This document shows positions 9,605 to 17,890 of a stretch of DNA of 64,000 bases, one piece after another. Source of the stretch: Paenibacillus polygoni. GTDB taxonomy: Bacteria > Bacillota > Bacilli > Paenibacillales > Paenibacillaceae. Positions within the stretch are counted from its first letter, which is position 1. Each line of letters starts with the position of its first letter. The notes beneath the pieces are model-generated. The model made no database searches. It saw only the letters and a program-made list of their open reading frames with translations, and was not told where the DNA came from. A program made the translations under genes and the position numbers. The stretch is taken from contig NZ_CP127162.1 in NCBI RefSeq assembly GCF_030263935.1, positions 2,117,501-2,181,500 on the forward strand. Direction: 5' to 3'.

Positions 9605-10384
9605 ATGAACGAGTTAGTCAATCATCAGAATCAAATGGAACAAGTGAAGAGAATTAAAAATGAAATCACCCGATTTATTATGGTTTATAAATTTGCACTT
9701 GATGAGATCGAGACCAAAATTGATATTCTGAAAGAGGAATTTGAATCTTTTCATGATTACAGTCCGATTGAGCATACGAAGTCCAGATTGAAATCTCCGG
9801 AAAGTATATTGAAAAAATTACACCGTAAGGGACTTCCCATTTCAGTGAAGAATGTGAAAGAACATATTAAAGACATTGCGGGTCTCCGAATTACATGCTC
9901 TTTTATTTCAGATATATACAAAGTTAGTGAGATGCTGCAAAAACAAAGCGATCTTAAAGTGCTTGGCGTGAAAGACTACATTGAACATCCAAAACCAAAT
10001 GGATATAAAAGTTTGCATTTGATCGTGGAAGTACCTGTGTTTCTATCGGATGGGGTAGAGCAAGTATGTGTGGAGATTCAGATTCGAACCATTGCGATGG
10101 ACTTCTGGGCCAGTCTGGAGCATAAGATTTTTTACAAGTACAATAAAGATGTACCAGAGACTCTGCTTAAAGAACTCAAAAGCGCTGCTGATACGGCGAA
10201 CAGCCTGGATCTGAAAATGGAGCGACTACACCACGATATTAAAGAAATTAAAGATGCAGAAGAACAAAGCAGCCAGGAAGATCTTCGTAAAATCGTTATT
10301 CGTGATCAACAGTTTATGCTTCCTTCCGCTTTTCTTGAAATTATTGATCAGGCAACAGATTCTTTCCGTAAAGATCAAAAGTAA
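9605..10384 (+). CDS. relP: Small alarmone synthetase, RelP/YwaC type
   Basis: Single-domain (p)ppGpp synthetase that moves pyrophosphate from ATP to GDP or GTP; cytosolic. The synthetase core spans about residues 40-200 with SPIEHTKSR, HIKDIAGLR, PKPNGYKSLH and EIQIRTIAMDFWASLEHK, the signature G-loop and nucleotide-binding blocks. There is no HD hydrolase, TGS or ACT domain. The IEHTKSR and AMDFWASLEHKI segments resemble B. subtilis YwaC (RelP/SasA) more than YjbM (RelQ). At 259 residues it is about 50 longer than YwaC, mostly as a charged C-terminal helix (residues 205-259). In B. subtilis ywaC is induced by cell-wall stress, which fits the nearby uppP and Bce genes, although that regulation is not shown here. 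Confidence 0.9.
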   Translation: MNELVNHQNQMEQVKRIKNEITRFIMVYKFALDEIETKIDILKEEFESFHDYSPIEHTKSRLKSPESILKKLHRKGLPISVKNVKEHIKDIAGLRITCSFISDIYKVSEMLQKQSDLKVLGVKDYIEHPKPNGYKSLHLIVEVPVFLSDGVEQVCVEIQIRTIAMDFWASLEHKIFYKYNKDVPETLLKELKSAADTANSLDLKMERLHHDIKEIKDAEEQSSQEDLRKIVIRDQQFMLPSAFLEIIDQATDSFRKDQK

Positions 10385-10434
10385 TATAGAAAATTAGTAA
10401 TTAACTGTACTATTTAATTTATACTTATACTAAA

Positions 10435-10480
10435 AAGGCTGTCCCTGTAGTGTTTACCTACACTAGGACAGCCTTCTTTA
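10435..10480. terminator. Bidirectional terminator between convergent genes
   Basis: AAGGCTGTCC (10435-10444) pairs with GGACAGCCTT (10466-10475), extended by GTAGTG/CACTA inside, with A-run and T-run flanks. It lies between relP and the convergent lipoprotein gene. Confidence 0.92.
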
Positions 10481-10481
10481 T

Positions 10482-11204
10482 TTATTTCTTATTTCTTTTA
10501 TTTTTCTGGACTTTTCTAATAATAACAAAGAGCATAACACCAATAAGCAGAAGACTAGCGACGGCAGTGATGATGATATTCTGAATATGAGGTGTGTTTA
10601 CTGAGAGTTCTAGATGGTTAGCGGATAAAGGTTCTATATGCCAGGTCATTGTTTTACCGTCCGCAGTCACAATATCCGCATTACTTGATTCTGGTTTGAT
10701 CGGCAAAGTTAACTTGAAATCAAGTTCCACATCTTTTAATAATAAATTACGCACGAAGTTAGGAATCGCTGTTAACTGTTCCGTCCATGTATGGTCAGGA
10801 ATCGCAGACATCAGATCCGCATCGACGGTAATCTTGTGTTTTGAGAAGAAGAAACCTTCCTCTGTCACGGTAGAGTAAGAGATACTTTCAGGAAGTTCCT
10901 GCTTGTTGTCCGCTTGACTGATCTTCACTTCCTTAGAAGCAGAAATCTCACTCCCATCTTTGGACTCCACGTTCTCCGTCACAAAACCTTTGTCTTCAAA
11001 AGCTTTCTCAATAGACTTTACAAGCTCTTCATGTCCTATAAATTTGATATTGCGATTCTGAACCTGCAGGTTAAAATTAACGTCTGCTGTGCCATCTGTA
11101 TGGACAGTTACATGTGCTTCACCTTTGGCACAGGCGGAGAGAAGGAGCAGGAGCAGCAGGGACAAGATAAGGGTAGGTACACACTTGTTTTTTCGGTTCT
11201 TCAT
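10482..11204 (-). CDS. Membrane-anchored lipoprotein of unknown function
   Basis: Residues 1-25 are a lipoprotein signal with lipobox LLSAC, so Cys25 should be lipidated. About 180 residues of extracytoplasmic domain follow, rich in beta strands (AHVTVHTDGTADVNFNLQV). A single transmembrane helix (about 210-230) and a basic tail end the protein. Lipidation plus a C-terminal helix resembles DUF3153-type proteins, but I cannot confirm that family by eye. It stands alone between two terminators. The function is unknown. Confidence 0.8.
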   Translation of the reverse strand: MKNRKNKCVPTLILSLLLLLLLSACAKGEAHVTVHTDGTADVNFNLQVQNRNIKFIGHEELVKSIEKAFEDKGFVTENVESKDGSEISASKEVKISQADNKQELPESISYSTVTEEGFFFSKHKITVDADLMSAIPDHTWTEQLTAIPNFVRNLLLKDVELDFKLTLPIKPESSNADIVTADGKTMTWHIEPLSANHLELSVNTPHIQNIIITAVASLLLIGVMLFVIIRKVQKNKRNKK

Positions 11205-11359
11205 GGTTATCTAATCAAGCCTTTCTACTATGTAATAAGAGTCGAATAGGGACAGCTAATAAAAGTAAATCATAAAATATAAATCATATGATGCAAGTCA
11301 AAGCCATATACATATAACGGGAAACGTAAAATGCAAGCCAGCAGCAAAAGGCCAAGCGA

Positions 11360-11488
11360 ATGGGAGAGGATCTGGTACTGAAGGAGCATCCTTATGTGCA
11401 GGAGGCGAACCGCATGAGTGCAGAATTGCTCATCCAACTGCTAGTGCTCATCTTGATGATTATTCAGCTCAGTTCCCGTAAGTCGTAA
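11360..11488 (+). CDS. Possible 42-residue single-pass membrane peptide
   Basis: A short frame with a charged amphipathic start (about residues 1-18), then a hydrophobic helix (LLIQLLVLILMIIQL) and a basic end. The ribosome site is weak (AAAGG about six bases upstream), but a strong terminator follows 17 bases after the stop, which supports a transcript. Could also be chance; low confidence. Confidence 0.3.
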   Translation: MGEDLVLKEHPYVQEANRMSAELLIQLLVLILMIIQLSSRKS

Positions 11489-11504
11489 GGCATACGCAAT
11501 AAGC

Positions 11505-11549
11505 AAAGAAGAGAGGAGGACCGGTATCCGGTCGCTCCTCTCTTCTTTG
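11505..11549. terminator. Bidirectional terminator downstream of uppP
   Basis: A 13-bp stem AAGAAGAGAGGAG with its complement and an inner GACCGG/CCGGTC extension, lying just behind the minus-strand uppP gene. Confidence 0.88.
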
Positions 11550-11587
11550 TACCCTCTATGCAGAGGGTGCAAACCATAATTGATTGA

Positions 11588-12439
11588 CTACATAATAAAT
11601 AAGAGATAGATAACGGCTGCAAGGATAATGCGATAAATCGCAAATGGAACGAGTTTCACTCGGTTAATCAGTTTCAGGAAGAAACGGATCGAGATGAGGG
11701 CAAAGATAAATGCAGATATGAACCCTGCAATAAAATAAGGAAGTGCATCCATTGTGAAATACTCCCAGTTTTTAAGGAGAGACAAGAAACTTGCACCACA
11801 CATAACGGGAACAGCCATAATGAAAGTAAAATCAGCTGCTGCCCGGTGACTCATGCCAAGAAGGACACCGCCGGAAATCGTAGAGCCGGAACGTGAGAAT
11901 CCAGGCCATAAAGATAGACACTGCATAAGTCCAATTGAGAATGCTTGGCGATAGGTCATTTGATCCACGGTTTCTACTTTTGGCTGTTTGGGAGCAAAGT
12001 AGTCAGCGGCAATCATAAAGAAAGCACCGATGACAAGTCCGATGAGTACCGTGTTAATGGAGAATAGATGCTCATCAATATAATCTTCAAAAAGGACGCC
12101 GAGGACAGCGGCAGGAATGAGCCCTACAATAACTTGGGACAATTTTAGCCGATTATGACCTGGTCCTTCTGGAATCGCAGGTTTTTTCTTACCGAACAGT
12201 CGGTCGAGTCCGAGCAAGTTAATAAAGCGATCTTTAAACACCACAACCACAGCAAGTATAGAACCTAACTGAATGACTACTTTAAAAGTGTTTGCCACAT
12301 ATTGAGTTAAAAATTCTTTTGAATTCAGCCACATGTCATCAACAATGATCATATGTCCCGTAGATGAAACCGGGGCAAACTCGGTTAATCCTTCCACCAT
12401 TCCAAGAATAATGGTTTTTAGTAAATCTATAAAATTCAT
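11588..12439 (-). CDS. uppP: Undecaprenyl-diphosphatase UppP (BacA)
   Basis: Membrane phosphatase that removes a phosphate from undecaprenyl pyrophosphate, regenerating the C55-P carrier for peptidoglycan and teichoic acid synthesis; extra copies give bacitracin resistance. The 283 residues are the usual length. Two family motifs are present: the N-terminal block GLTEFAPVSSTGH with its catalytic Glu and Ser/His residues, and PGFSRSGSTISGG in the middle. There are seven to eight hydrophobic segments. The ATG has AAGGAG ten bases upstream. It follows a DedA gene 36 bases upstream on the same strand, probably in one operon. Confidence 0.95.
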   Translation of the reverse strand: MNFIDLLKTIILGMVEGLTEFAPVSSTGHMIIVDDMWLNSKEFLTQYVANTFKVVIQLGSILAVVVVFKDRFINLLGLDRLFGKKKPAIPEGPGHNRLKLSQVIVGLIPAAVLGVLFEDYIDEHLFSINTVLIGLVIGAFFMIAADYFAPKQPKVETVDQMTYRQAFSIGLMQCLSLWPGFSRSGSTISGGVLLGMSHRAAADFTFIMAVPVMCGASFLSLLKNWEYFTMDALPYFIAGFISAFIFALISIRFFLKLINRVKLVPFAIYRIILAAVIYLLFIM

Positions 12440-12475
12440 GTTGATGTCACTTCTCCTTTATAAAGGGTGCTTCTA

Positions 12476-13087
12476 TTATTTAGCTTTTTTGTTGCGTCTG
12501 AAAAACCAGATCAGGAAAGCGATACCTGCTATTGCAATAATCGCATACGCAAAATTAGAGTATACACCGATGAAATCAGTGATTTCATGCCAGTTGCTGC
12601 CAAGGGTCGCCCCGACGAGAACCAGAATCGTATTCCAAATTAGTGTACCGATCGTGGTATACACCAGGAATAATCCAAATTTCATATTGGACATACCCGC
12701 TGGAATAGAGATTAGACTTCGTACCAGCGGGATCATACGGCAAAAGAGCACAGTCCAGTATCCGTATTTATCAAACCAGGCATCTGCTTTATGGATATCT
12801 TCTTTCTTGACACGCAGGATATGTCCCCAGCGATCTACGATCTTCTCCAAACGCTCTACATCAAGTAAGAGACCAACACCGTAAAGAATCACTGCGCCAA
12901 CGACAGAACCAACTGTAGCAGCGACGATTACCCAGAATACGGTAAGGGACGTATAGGTGGTCATAAATCCGCCGAAGGGGAGTACGATCTCCGATGGAAT
13001 CGGCGGAAAGACATTCTCAAGTGCAATAATGAGAGCAATACCAATGTAACCAAACTGCTCCATAAAACTTGTAATCCAGTTCTCCAA
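12476..13087 (-). CDS. DedA/SNARE-associated family membrane protein, possible C55-P flippase
   Basis: 203-residue DedA protein with the N-terminal re-entrant motif FPPIPSEIVLPFGGF and the core GxxxR region FCRMIPLVRSLISIPAG, then two C-terminal helices and a basic tail. Some DedA members (UptA of B. subtilis and S. aureus) return undecaprenyl phosphate to the inner leaflet. Being directly upstream of uppP makes that role attractive here, but it is inference from context. The start is TTG with AGGAGG six bases upstream. Confidence 0.85.
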   Translation of the reverse strand: MENWITSFMEQFGYIGIALIIALENVFPPIPSEIVLPFGGFMTTYTSLTVFWVIVAATVGSVVGAVILYGVGLLLDVERLEKIVDRWGHILRVKKEDIHKADAWFDKYGYWTVLFCRMIPLVRSLISIPAGMSNMKFGLFLVYTTIGTLIWNTILVLVGATLGSNWHEITDFIGVYSNFAYAIIAIAGIAFLIWFFRRNKKAK

Positions 13088-13108
13088 GGTTTACCTCCTA
13101 CAATCTTG

Positions 13109-15046
13109 TTAAAGTGATTTTTTTAAATTTCGTAAGTAATGAAAACGAATAAAAAAGAAATACAGTACTTGGGCAAGTACAAAACACAAAAGCACAACTC
13201 CCATTTTAGATGCTATAGATAAGTAGAACAAGCTTTGCAGTGCAATAAATGCAAAAATGCTGTGAATGACGGCCACTACGGTAGGCACAAAGAACAAAAA
13301 TGCAAGCTGCCCGGTTACAGAGCTTCGAAATTCTCTCGGAGTCAGGCCCATTTTCATCAGTGTTAAATACTGTCTTCGATCGTAATCGAGATCAGCATAG
13401 AGCCGGAAGTATAAGAAACTTCCTGCAGCAATGAAGAAAATAGCGGCAAGCAGCATCGCGATAAATAGAAGAATACGGTACATACTTTCTCTGAGAATAA
13501 ACAGCGTACCGCTGACCGACATTGCATAGGTTTTTCCTGCGTCATAACGTGTTCGTCCATGATCAACAAGTGCATCTGCTAAAAAAGCAGTCTGCTCAAA
13601 GTGCTCTACATAAAAACCGGTATATTCATCGACTCGAACAGGACTGTCAATCCGTGCAAATAACTCATCGTGAATAACGAGCGCTTCAAAGCTGTCATCA
13701 AAGTCTGCGAGCAGATTATCTGGGATAATCACGTGTTTGGTATAACCTGTTTCTCTAATCGTGACTTCAGGCTCAAGCAGAGTATACTCTTTACGTTCTT
13801 TCAGTCTGATTTTGCTCTTGTCATTCTGTGAACTGATGAGAACGTAAGCTTCATTATAATCCGGGGACTCCTCTGACCATTCATACCCGGCGAGCTGAAC
13901 TACCTGTTTATAATCTGAAAAAGAGATGAGGGGCAGTTCAAAAGAGAATACCTTGCTGTCCTCATCTGGATGAATCGCTGCGTATTTTATCTGAATTTGA
14001 TCCTCTTTATAGGGGATATTTCGGGCTTTGAGCTCTGATGTAATACGCGTTAAATGGGCATCTTCTGATGAATTACCTTCTTTGGATACATAGCCGACAG
14101 CAGCGGGATAATCCTCCAGAAAAAGCTCAGTTACCACATTAATCGAAGCGAATACTCCCAGCGAACAGAAAGAGACCGTTGAAACCATCGTCACCATAAA
14201 GAACAGTTTGGCGTGCTCTTTCATTCGGGAAGAAAGCCCTGAGAACATAATTAGATGAGTTCGTCTAAGCGATAGTTTCCGGTTTCTTTTTATCCATTGA
14301 AGCAGAATCACACTAAAATGAGAGTAGAACAGATACGTTCCAACCATGGTAATGATAACTACCGGAATCACCCGGATATAGATGCTCTTCGTATCCGACC
14401 CGGCTGCTAGTGTATAACCTGTACCCAGTAAAATCAAGCTTAGTAAAGCAAGCGCCTTTGAACCTTCCGGTTTTGTTTTGTTCTTAGCTGCTGCTTGAAA
14501 AAGATCAATGAGTTTCTCTATCCGCACGATTCTCGAAGTATAAGCAGAAATCAGCAGGAATAAGAACACAAAAGCAAAAAGGGTCAGCATGAGAGGCTGC
14601 CATGATAAATAAAACGGCAGAGAGCTAATCTCAAGTGCCCTGGCACTGGCGAGAAAAAATAATTTGGCAAACAGCGCCCCAGCTGCAGTCCCTGTCAGGG
14701 TTGCAGACAACCCGATGATCATATTTTCTAGGAAGATAACTTTGCCGAGCTGAGCAAGGGTCATCCCATGCATTAACAGGATTCCAAATTCTTTTTTGCG
14801 AGAAGTTAAAAAAGAGCGCACAGAGTACAGTACAAACAAGAAAGAAAACAAAAACACCATACATTCTGCCAGAACAAAAGCTTGTACGGCAAGTTCAGAA
14901 CTTAATCCGCGCCTGATATCAGGATGATAAATCAGCAGTGCATTAATAAAAAATACCATTACTGAGAATGCACTGCTTAAAAAGTAGGCAGCGTAGGTTC
15001 GTTTATTCCGAACCACATTCTTAAAGGCGAGCTGTCGTAAGGTCAT
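13109..15046 (-). CDS. Bce-type ABC transporter permease (FtsX fold)
   Basis: Permease of a peptide-antibiotic sensing and detoxification transporter. It has the BceB plan of ten membrane segments: one at the N terminus, a group at about 50-300, a large extracellular domain at about 305-525 between helices 7 and 8, and three helices at the C terminus. The large loop is the ligand-sensing domain in BceB proteins. ATG 15046 is preferred over GTG 15058 because GGTGGAG lies at the right distance; either way it overlaps the end of the ATPase gene, showing tight coupling. The ligand cannot be told from sequence. Confidence 0.9.
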   Translation of the reverse strand: MTLRQLAFKNVVRNKRTYAAYFLSSAFSVMVFFINALLIYHPDIRRGLSSELAVQAFVLAECMVFLFSFLFVLYSVRSFLTSRKKEFGILLMHGMTLAQLGKVIFLENMIIGLSATLTGTAAGALFAKLFFLASARALEISSLPFYLSWQPLMLTLFAFVFLFLLISAYTSRIVRIEKLIDLFQAAAKNKTKPEGSKALALLSLILLGTGYTLAAGSDTKSIYIRVIPVVIITMVGTYLFYSHFSVILLQWIKRNRKLSLRRTHLIMFSGLSSRMKEHAKLFFMVTMVSTVSFCSLGVFASINVVTELFLEDYPAAVGYVSKEGNSSEDAHLTRITSELKARNIPYKEDQIQIKYAAIHPDEDSKVFSFELPLISFSDYKQVVQLAGYEWSEESPDYNEAYVLISSQNDKSKIRLKERKEYTLLEPEVTIRETGYTKHVIIPDNLLADFDDSFEALVIHDELFARIDSPVRVDEYTGFYVEHFEQTAFLADALVDHGRTRYDAGKTYAMSVSGTLFILRESMYRILLFIAMLLAAIFFIAAGSFLYFRLYADLDYDRRQYLTLMKMGLTPREFRSSVTGQLAFLFFVPTVVAVIHSIFAFIALQSLFYLSIASKMGVVLLCFVLAQVLYFFFIRFHYLRNLKKSL

Positions 15047-15791
15047 ATCGATCTCCACCCAGCAAAGCTAACATATCTACAATTTTTTGAAAGAAAGCTT
15101 GTCTGTTTTCGCCGCGGTATATTTCATTGTATAGCTTCCCGTCTTTAATGAAAATCACCCGCTGACAATAGCTGGCTGCCATGACATCATGGGTAACCAT
15201 CAGAATAGTGGCATGCTCTTGTTCATTCATTTGCTGCAGCATCATCATGACATCTTTAGATGACTTGGAATCGAGGTTTCCGGTCGGTTCGTCGGCTAGG
15301 ACAATGGACGGATGATGGATCATCGCTCTCGCAATCGCGGTACGTTGTCTTTGCCCGCCGGAAATTTCATGAATCATGCGGTGACGGATGGGCTCGATTC
15401 CGAGGGTCTGAATCACTTCCTCTAGACGAGAATTCATCGCAGAGAGCGGAATGTTATCAAGGGTTAATGGTAAGACAACATTCTCTTCCACGGTAAGGGA
15501 GTCCAGCAGATTGAAATCTTGAAAAACAAAGCCGAGTTCACGCCTGCGGAAGAGTGCCATTTCTTTTGCATCCATCAGATACGGATTGTTCCCCCTAATC
15601 CTAATATCCCCGGAAGAAGGAGGATCGATCGTAGCAATGGCATTCAGCAAGGTTGTTTTTCCGCTCCCCGATGGACCCATAATGCCTACGAAATCACCGT
15701 CTTTTACTTGGAAGCGAATGTTGTCGAGCACTTTATTCTCGATGGAACCTTCATATATTTTGGATACATTTCTTACTTCAAGAAGCGACAC
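15021..15791 (-). CDS. Bce-type ABC transporter ATPase
   Basis: 256-residue ATPase with Walker A GPSGSGKTT, Q-loop FVFQDFNLLD, signature ISGGQRQR, Walker B IVLADEP followed by TGNLDS, and the H-loop THD. The ADEPTGNLDS ending is typical of the MacB/LolD/BceA group that works with FtsX-fold permeases. The start appears to be GTG. It is separated from the kinase gene by a 100-base gap that contains a BceR-type operator, so the transporter genes have their own inducible promoter. Confidence 0.93.
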   Translation of the reverse strand: MSLLEVRNVSKIYEGSIENKVLDNIRFQVKDGDFVGIMGPSGSGKTTLLNAIATIDPPSSGDIRIRGNNPYLMDAKEMALFRRRELGFVFQDFNLLDSLTVEENVVLPLTLDNIPLSAMNSRLEEVIQTLGIEPIRHRMIHEISGGQRQRTAIARAMIHHPSIVLADEPTGNLDSKSSKDVMMMLQQMNEQEHATILMVTHDVMAASYCQRVIFIKDGKLYNEIYRGENRQAFFQKIVDMLALLGGDRYDLTTARL

Positions 15792-15874
15792 TTCACTTTT
15801 GCCACCCTTCTCCTGACCGTATTTATTATAATAAGTTCTGCTATGAACTTACCAGCCTGCATTCTTACAGTTAA

Positions 15875-15890
15875 CTTACAGATTTGTAAG
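15875..15890 (-). promoter_or_regulatory. BceR-type operator upstream of the transporter genes
   Basis: CTTACAGATTTGTAAG is a perfect inverted repeat and matches the known BceR-like consensus TNACA-N4-TGTAA exactly. It lies about 85 bases before the ATPase start, with a TATAAT-like -10 at about 15827-15832 (minus strand) and a second half site TTACA next to it. The arrangement fits activation of the transporter by the adjacent response regulator. Confidence 0.8.
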
Positions 15891-15891
15891 A

Positions 15892-16875
15892 CTAGAAAAT
15901 GAGCCTTATACAAGTGCCTTCGCCTTGTACGGATTCAATCTCAATAGTGTGACCCAGTTTCTCACAGACTTCTCTTACAAGATAGAGACCCATGCCTGTC
16001 GATTCAGGTACGGTGCGTCCGTTCTCCCCCGTGAAAAAAGGATCGAAAACCCGCTCTATATCGTGTTTTGGAATGCCAATCCCTTCGTCTCTCACTTCAA
16101 GAATGGTGCGCTGTTCCCGCTCATAACTGTCAAAGTATACTTTTCCATTCGCTTGGCGGCTGTATTTCACACTATTCGTAAGCAGCTGAGTGATAATAAA
16201 TGTCAGCCATTTCTCATCAGATACAATCTTGAGGTCACTCGGTATCTGAATAACAGGAAATACATGATTTCGTATGAACAGTCTCTTCTGATCGGAGGTA
16301 ATGGTTCTTACGAGGGACCGCAGTGTTATCGTTTCAATATGCAGATCATGTTCAAAAGAATCCAGCCTTGCGGCATACAGCACCATATCAAGACCTTTTC
16401 GCATCCGATCAAGTTCATCCTCCATGCCATGGGACAACTCATCATCTCGTTCTTGATTTAATAGATGCATCACTGATAGAGGGGTCTTCATCTGGTGAAC
16501 CCATTGATTAATAAAATAGATATGCTGTTCCAGCTGTTCCTTCACGCTGAGTAGCTCTGTTTTTTGTTTTCGCTCTTGGTGGAGTAGCAGCTTATGAAGG
16601 CTTTCGGCCAGCGGCGCATGTTCAGACCGATAGGTTAGTTCATCAGGGACCGCCTTAGGTCTGGCAAGTCGTTCGTAGAAATGCCGGTGCGTATAGTAGC
16701 GATAGATCAAGTAAGAGATCAGTAGACTTGTACTTAGCAGGATCGCATACAGGGAAAGGGAAGAATCACGCATCCCCCCAAGCCAGTAGACGAATGAAAT
16801 GAGCGCGAGCTGAAGCATATAAATAAATAGTAATGGCACTTGTTCTCTTAAAAACAGCAAGATCCCTTTTTTCAT
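15892..16875 (-). CDS. BceS-like intramembrane-sensing histidine kinase
   Basis: 327-residue kinase with two helices (about 12-32 and 38-58) joined by only a few residues, so it has no outside sensor domain and should sense through the BceAB-type transporter. The HisKA phospho-acceptor His is in WVHQMKTPLSV; the HATPase motifs are TNSVKYS (N box), VRDEGIGI (G1) and GMGLYLVRE (G2). The ATG overlaps the stop of the response-regulator gene by four bases. Confidence 0.93.
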   Translation of the reverse strand: MKKGILLFLREQVPLLFIYMLQLALISFVYWLGGMRDSSLSLYAILLSTSLLISYLIYRYYTHRHFYERLARPKAVPDELTYRSEHAPLAESLHKLLLHQERKQKTELLSVKEQLEQHIYFINQWVHQMKTPLSVMHLLNQERDDELSHGMEDELDRMRKGLDMVLYAARLDSFEHDLHIETITLRSLVRTITSDQKRLFIRNHVFPVIQIPSDLKIVSDEKWLTFIITQLLTNSVKYSRQANGKVYFDSYEREQRTILEVRDEGIGIPKHDIERVFDPFFTGENGRTVPESTGMGLYLVREVCEKLGHTIEIESVQGEGTCIRLIF

Positions 16876-17573
16876 ATCTTCTCTTCCAGTTCTGAACGCA
16901 GTCTATAGCCTAAGCCTCGAATCGTTTCTACGGCATCCGTCAGTCCTAAAGAACTCAGCTTCTTTCGAACGCGGGTAATGTAGACATTGAGCGTATTATC
17001 ATCAACAAAAGTATGCTCATCCCAAATCTTTTCAAGCAATCGGTCCCTGGATACCACTTGGCCCGGTTTTTTCATGAATTCGTCCATAATTTTTGCCTCC
17101 GTATGACTAAGGTCGAGCCGCTCCTCTTGATAAAATAAAGCGAGTCGTTCCATATTCAGCGTAAGACCAGCCACGGTTATTGAACGATCTTGTTCACGGG
17201 ATGAATACGAGCCAAATGCTCGGCGAAGATGGCTGTTTACCTTAGCAATGACAATATCATAGTCAAAGGGTTTGGTGAGATAGTCATCCGCTCCGTTTTC
17301 AAGAGCCATTACTTGATCCATTTTGCTTTCTCTCGCGGATATAAACACAATGGGACAAGTAGAGCGATTTCGAATTTGTCTGCACCAGTAGTATCCATCA
17401 TAACGAGGGAGATTCACATCCAGCAGGACAAGATGGGGCTGAAAAGCTTCAAAATCTTCCATAACGGTATCAAAGCGGGAGACGGCAAAAGTATCAAAAC
17501 CAAATTTATGTAATCGTTTCTCAAGCAAGGTGACTAACGTTCTGTCATCCTCCACGATGAATATTTTAAACAT
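16872..17573 (-). CDS. BceR-like response regulator, OmpR family
   Basis: 233 residues: a receiver domain with acidic pocket EDD (residues 8-10), phospho-acceptor Asp near 53 in LLDVNLPRYDG, and Lys in YLTKPFD; then a winged-helix DNA-binding domain from about 130 to 227. It is the first gene of the module regulator-kinase-ATPase-permease and has GAAGGAG before its ATG. Its likely target is the inverted repeat in front of the ATPase gene. Confidence 0.94.
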   Translation of the reverse strand: MFKIFIVEDDRTLVTLLEKRLHKFGFDTFAVSRFDTVMEDFEAFQPHLVLLDVNLPRYDGYYWCRQIRNRSTCPIVFISARESKMDQVMALENGADDYLTKPFDYDIVIAKVNSHLRRAFGSYSSREQDRSITVAGLTLNMERLALFYQEERLDLSHTEAKIMDEFMKKPGQVVSRDRLLEKIWDEHTFVDDNTLNVYITRVRKKLSSLGLTDAVETIRGLGYRLRSELEEKI

Positions 17574-17890
17574 GCTTATTCTCCTTCAGAGCAATATAAT
17601 CTACTTGATTGTATCAAATTTTGTGGAATGAAGAAAAAATATAGGTGAATCTTGAATATACTCGCTGTGACCGCGGACAACATGATTGCTAATATGTGGC
17701 AGTGTTATCGTTGTTATTTATACACTATTATTAATATTGATATATTACATTATCGTTACTGGCCTATGCTGAATCAACTAAGGGTTACTGGTAATCGGCA
17801 GATGTCCTGAGCGGCATAATATCATTTAGCATTGGCAATCTTAGGGAGAACAACGATTCATGATGTATTTCTGGTATATGCGAGGTATAT
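17574..17890. other. Divergent intergenic region
   Basis: Separates the Bce-like module (minus) from the GGDEF gene (plus), so it must contain promoters for both. AT-rich; no operator or hairpin stands out. Confidence 0.4.

Noticed and set aside
11300..11330. TAACGGGAAACGTAA outside the array, similar to the left palindrome core
   Set aside because: The outer arms are not palindromic and no right end or terminator of the family is nearby; taken as chance.
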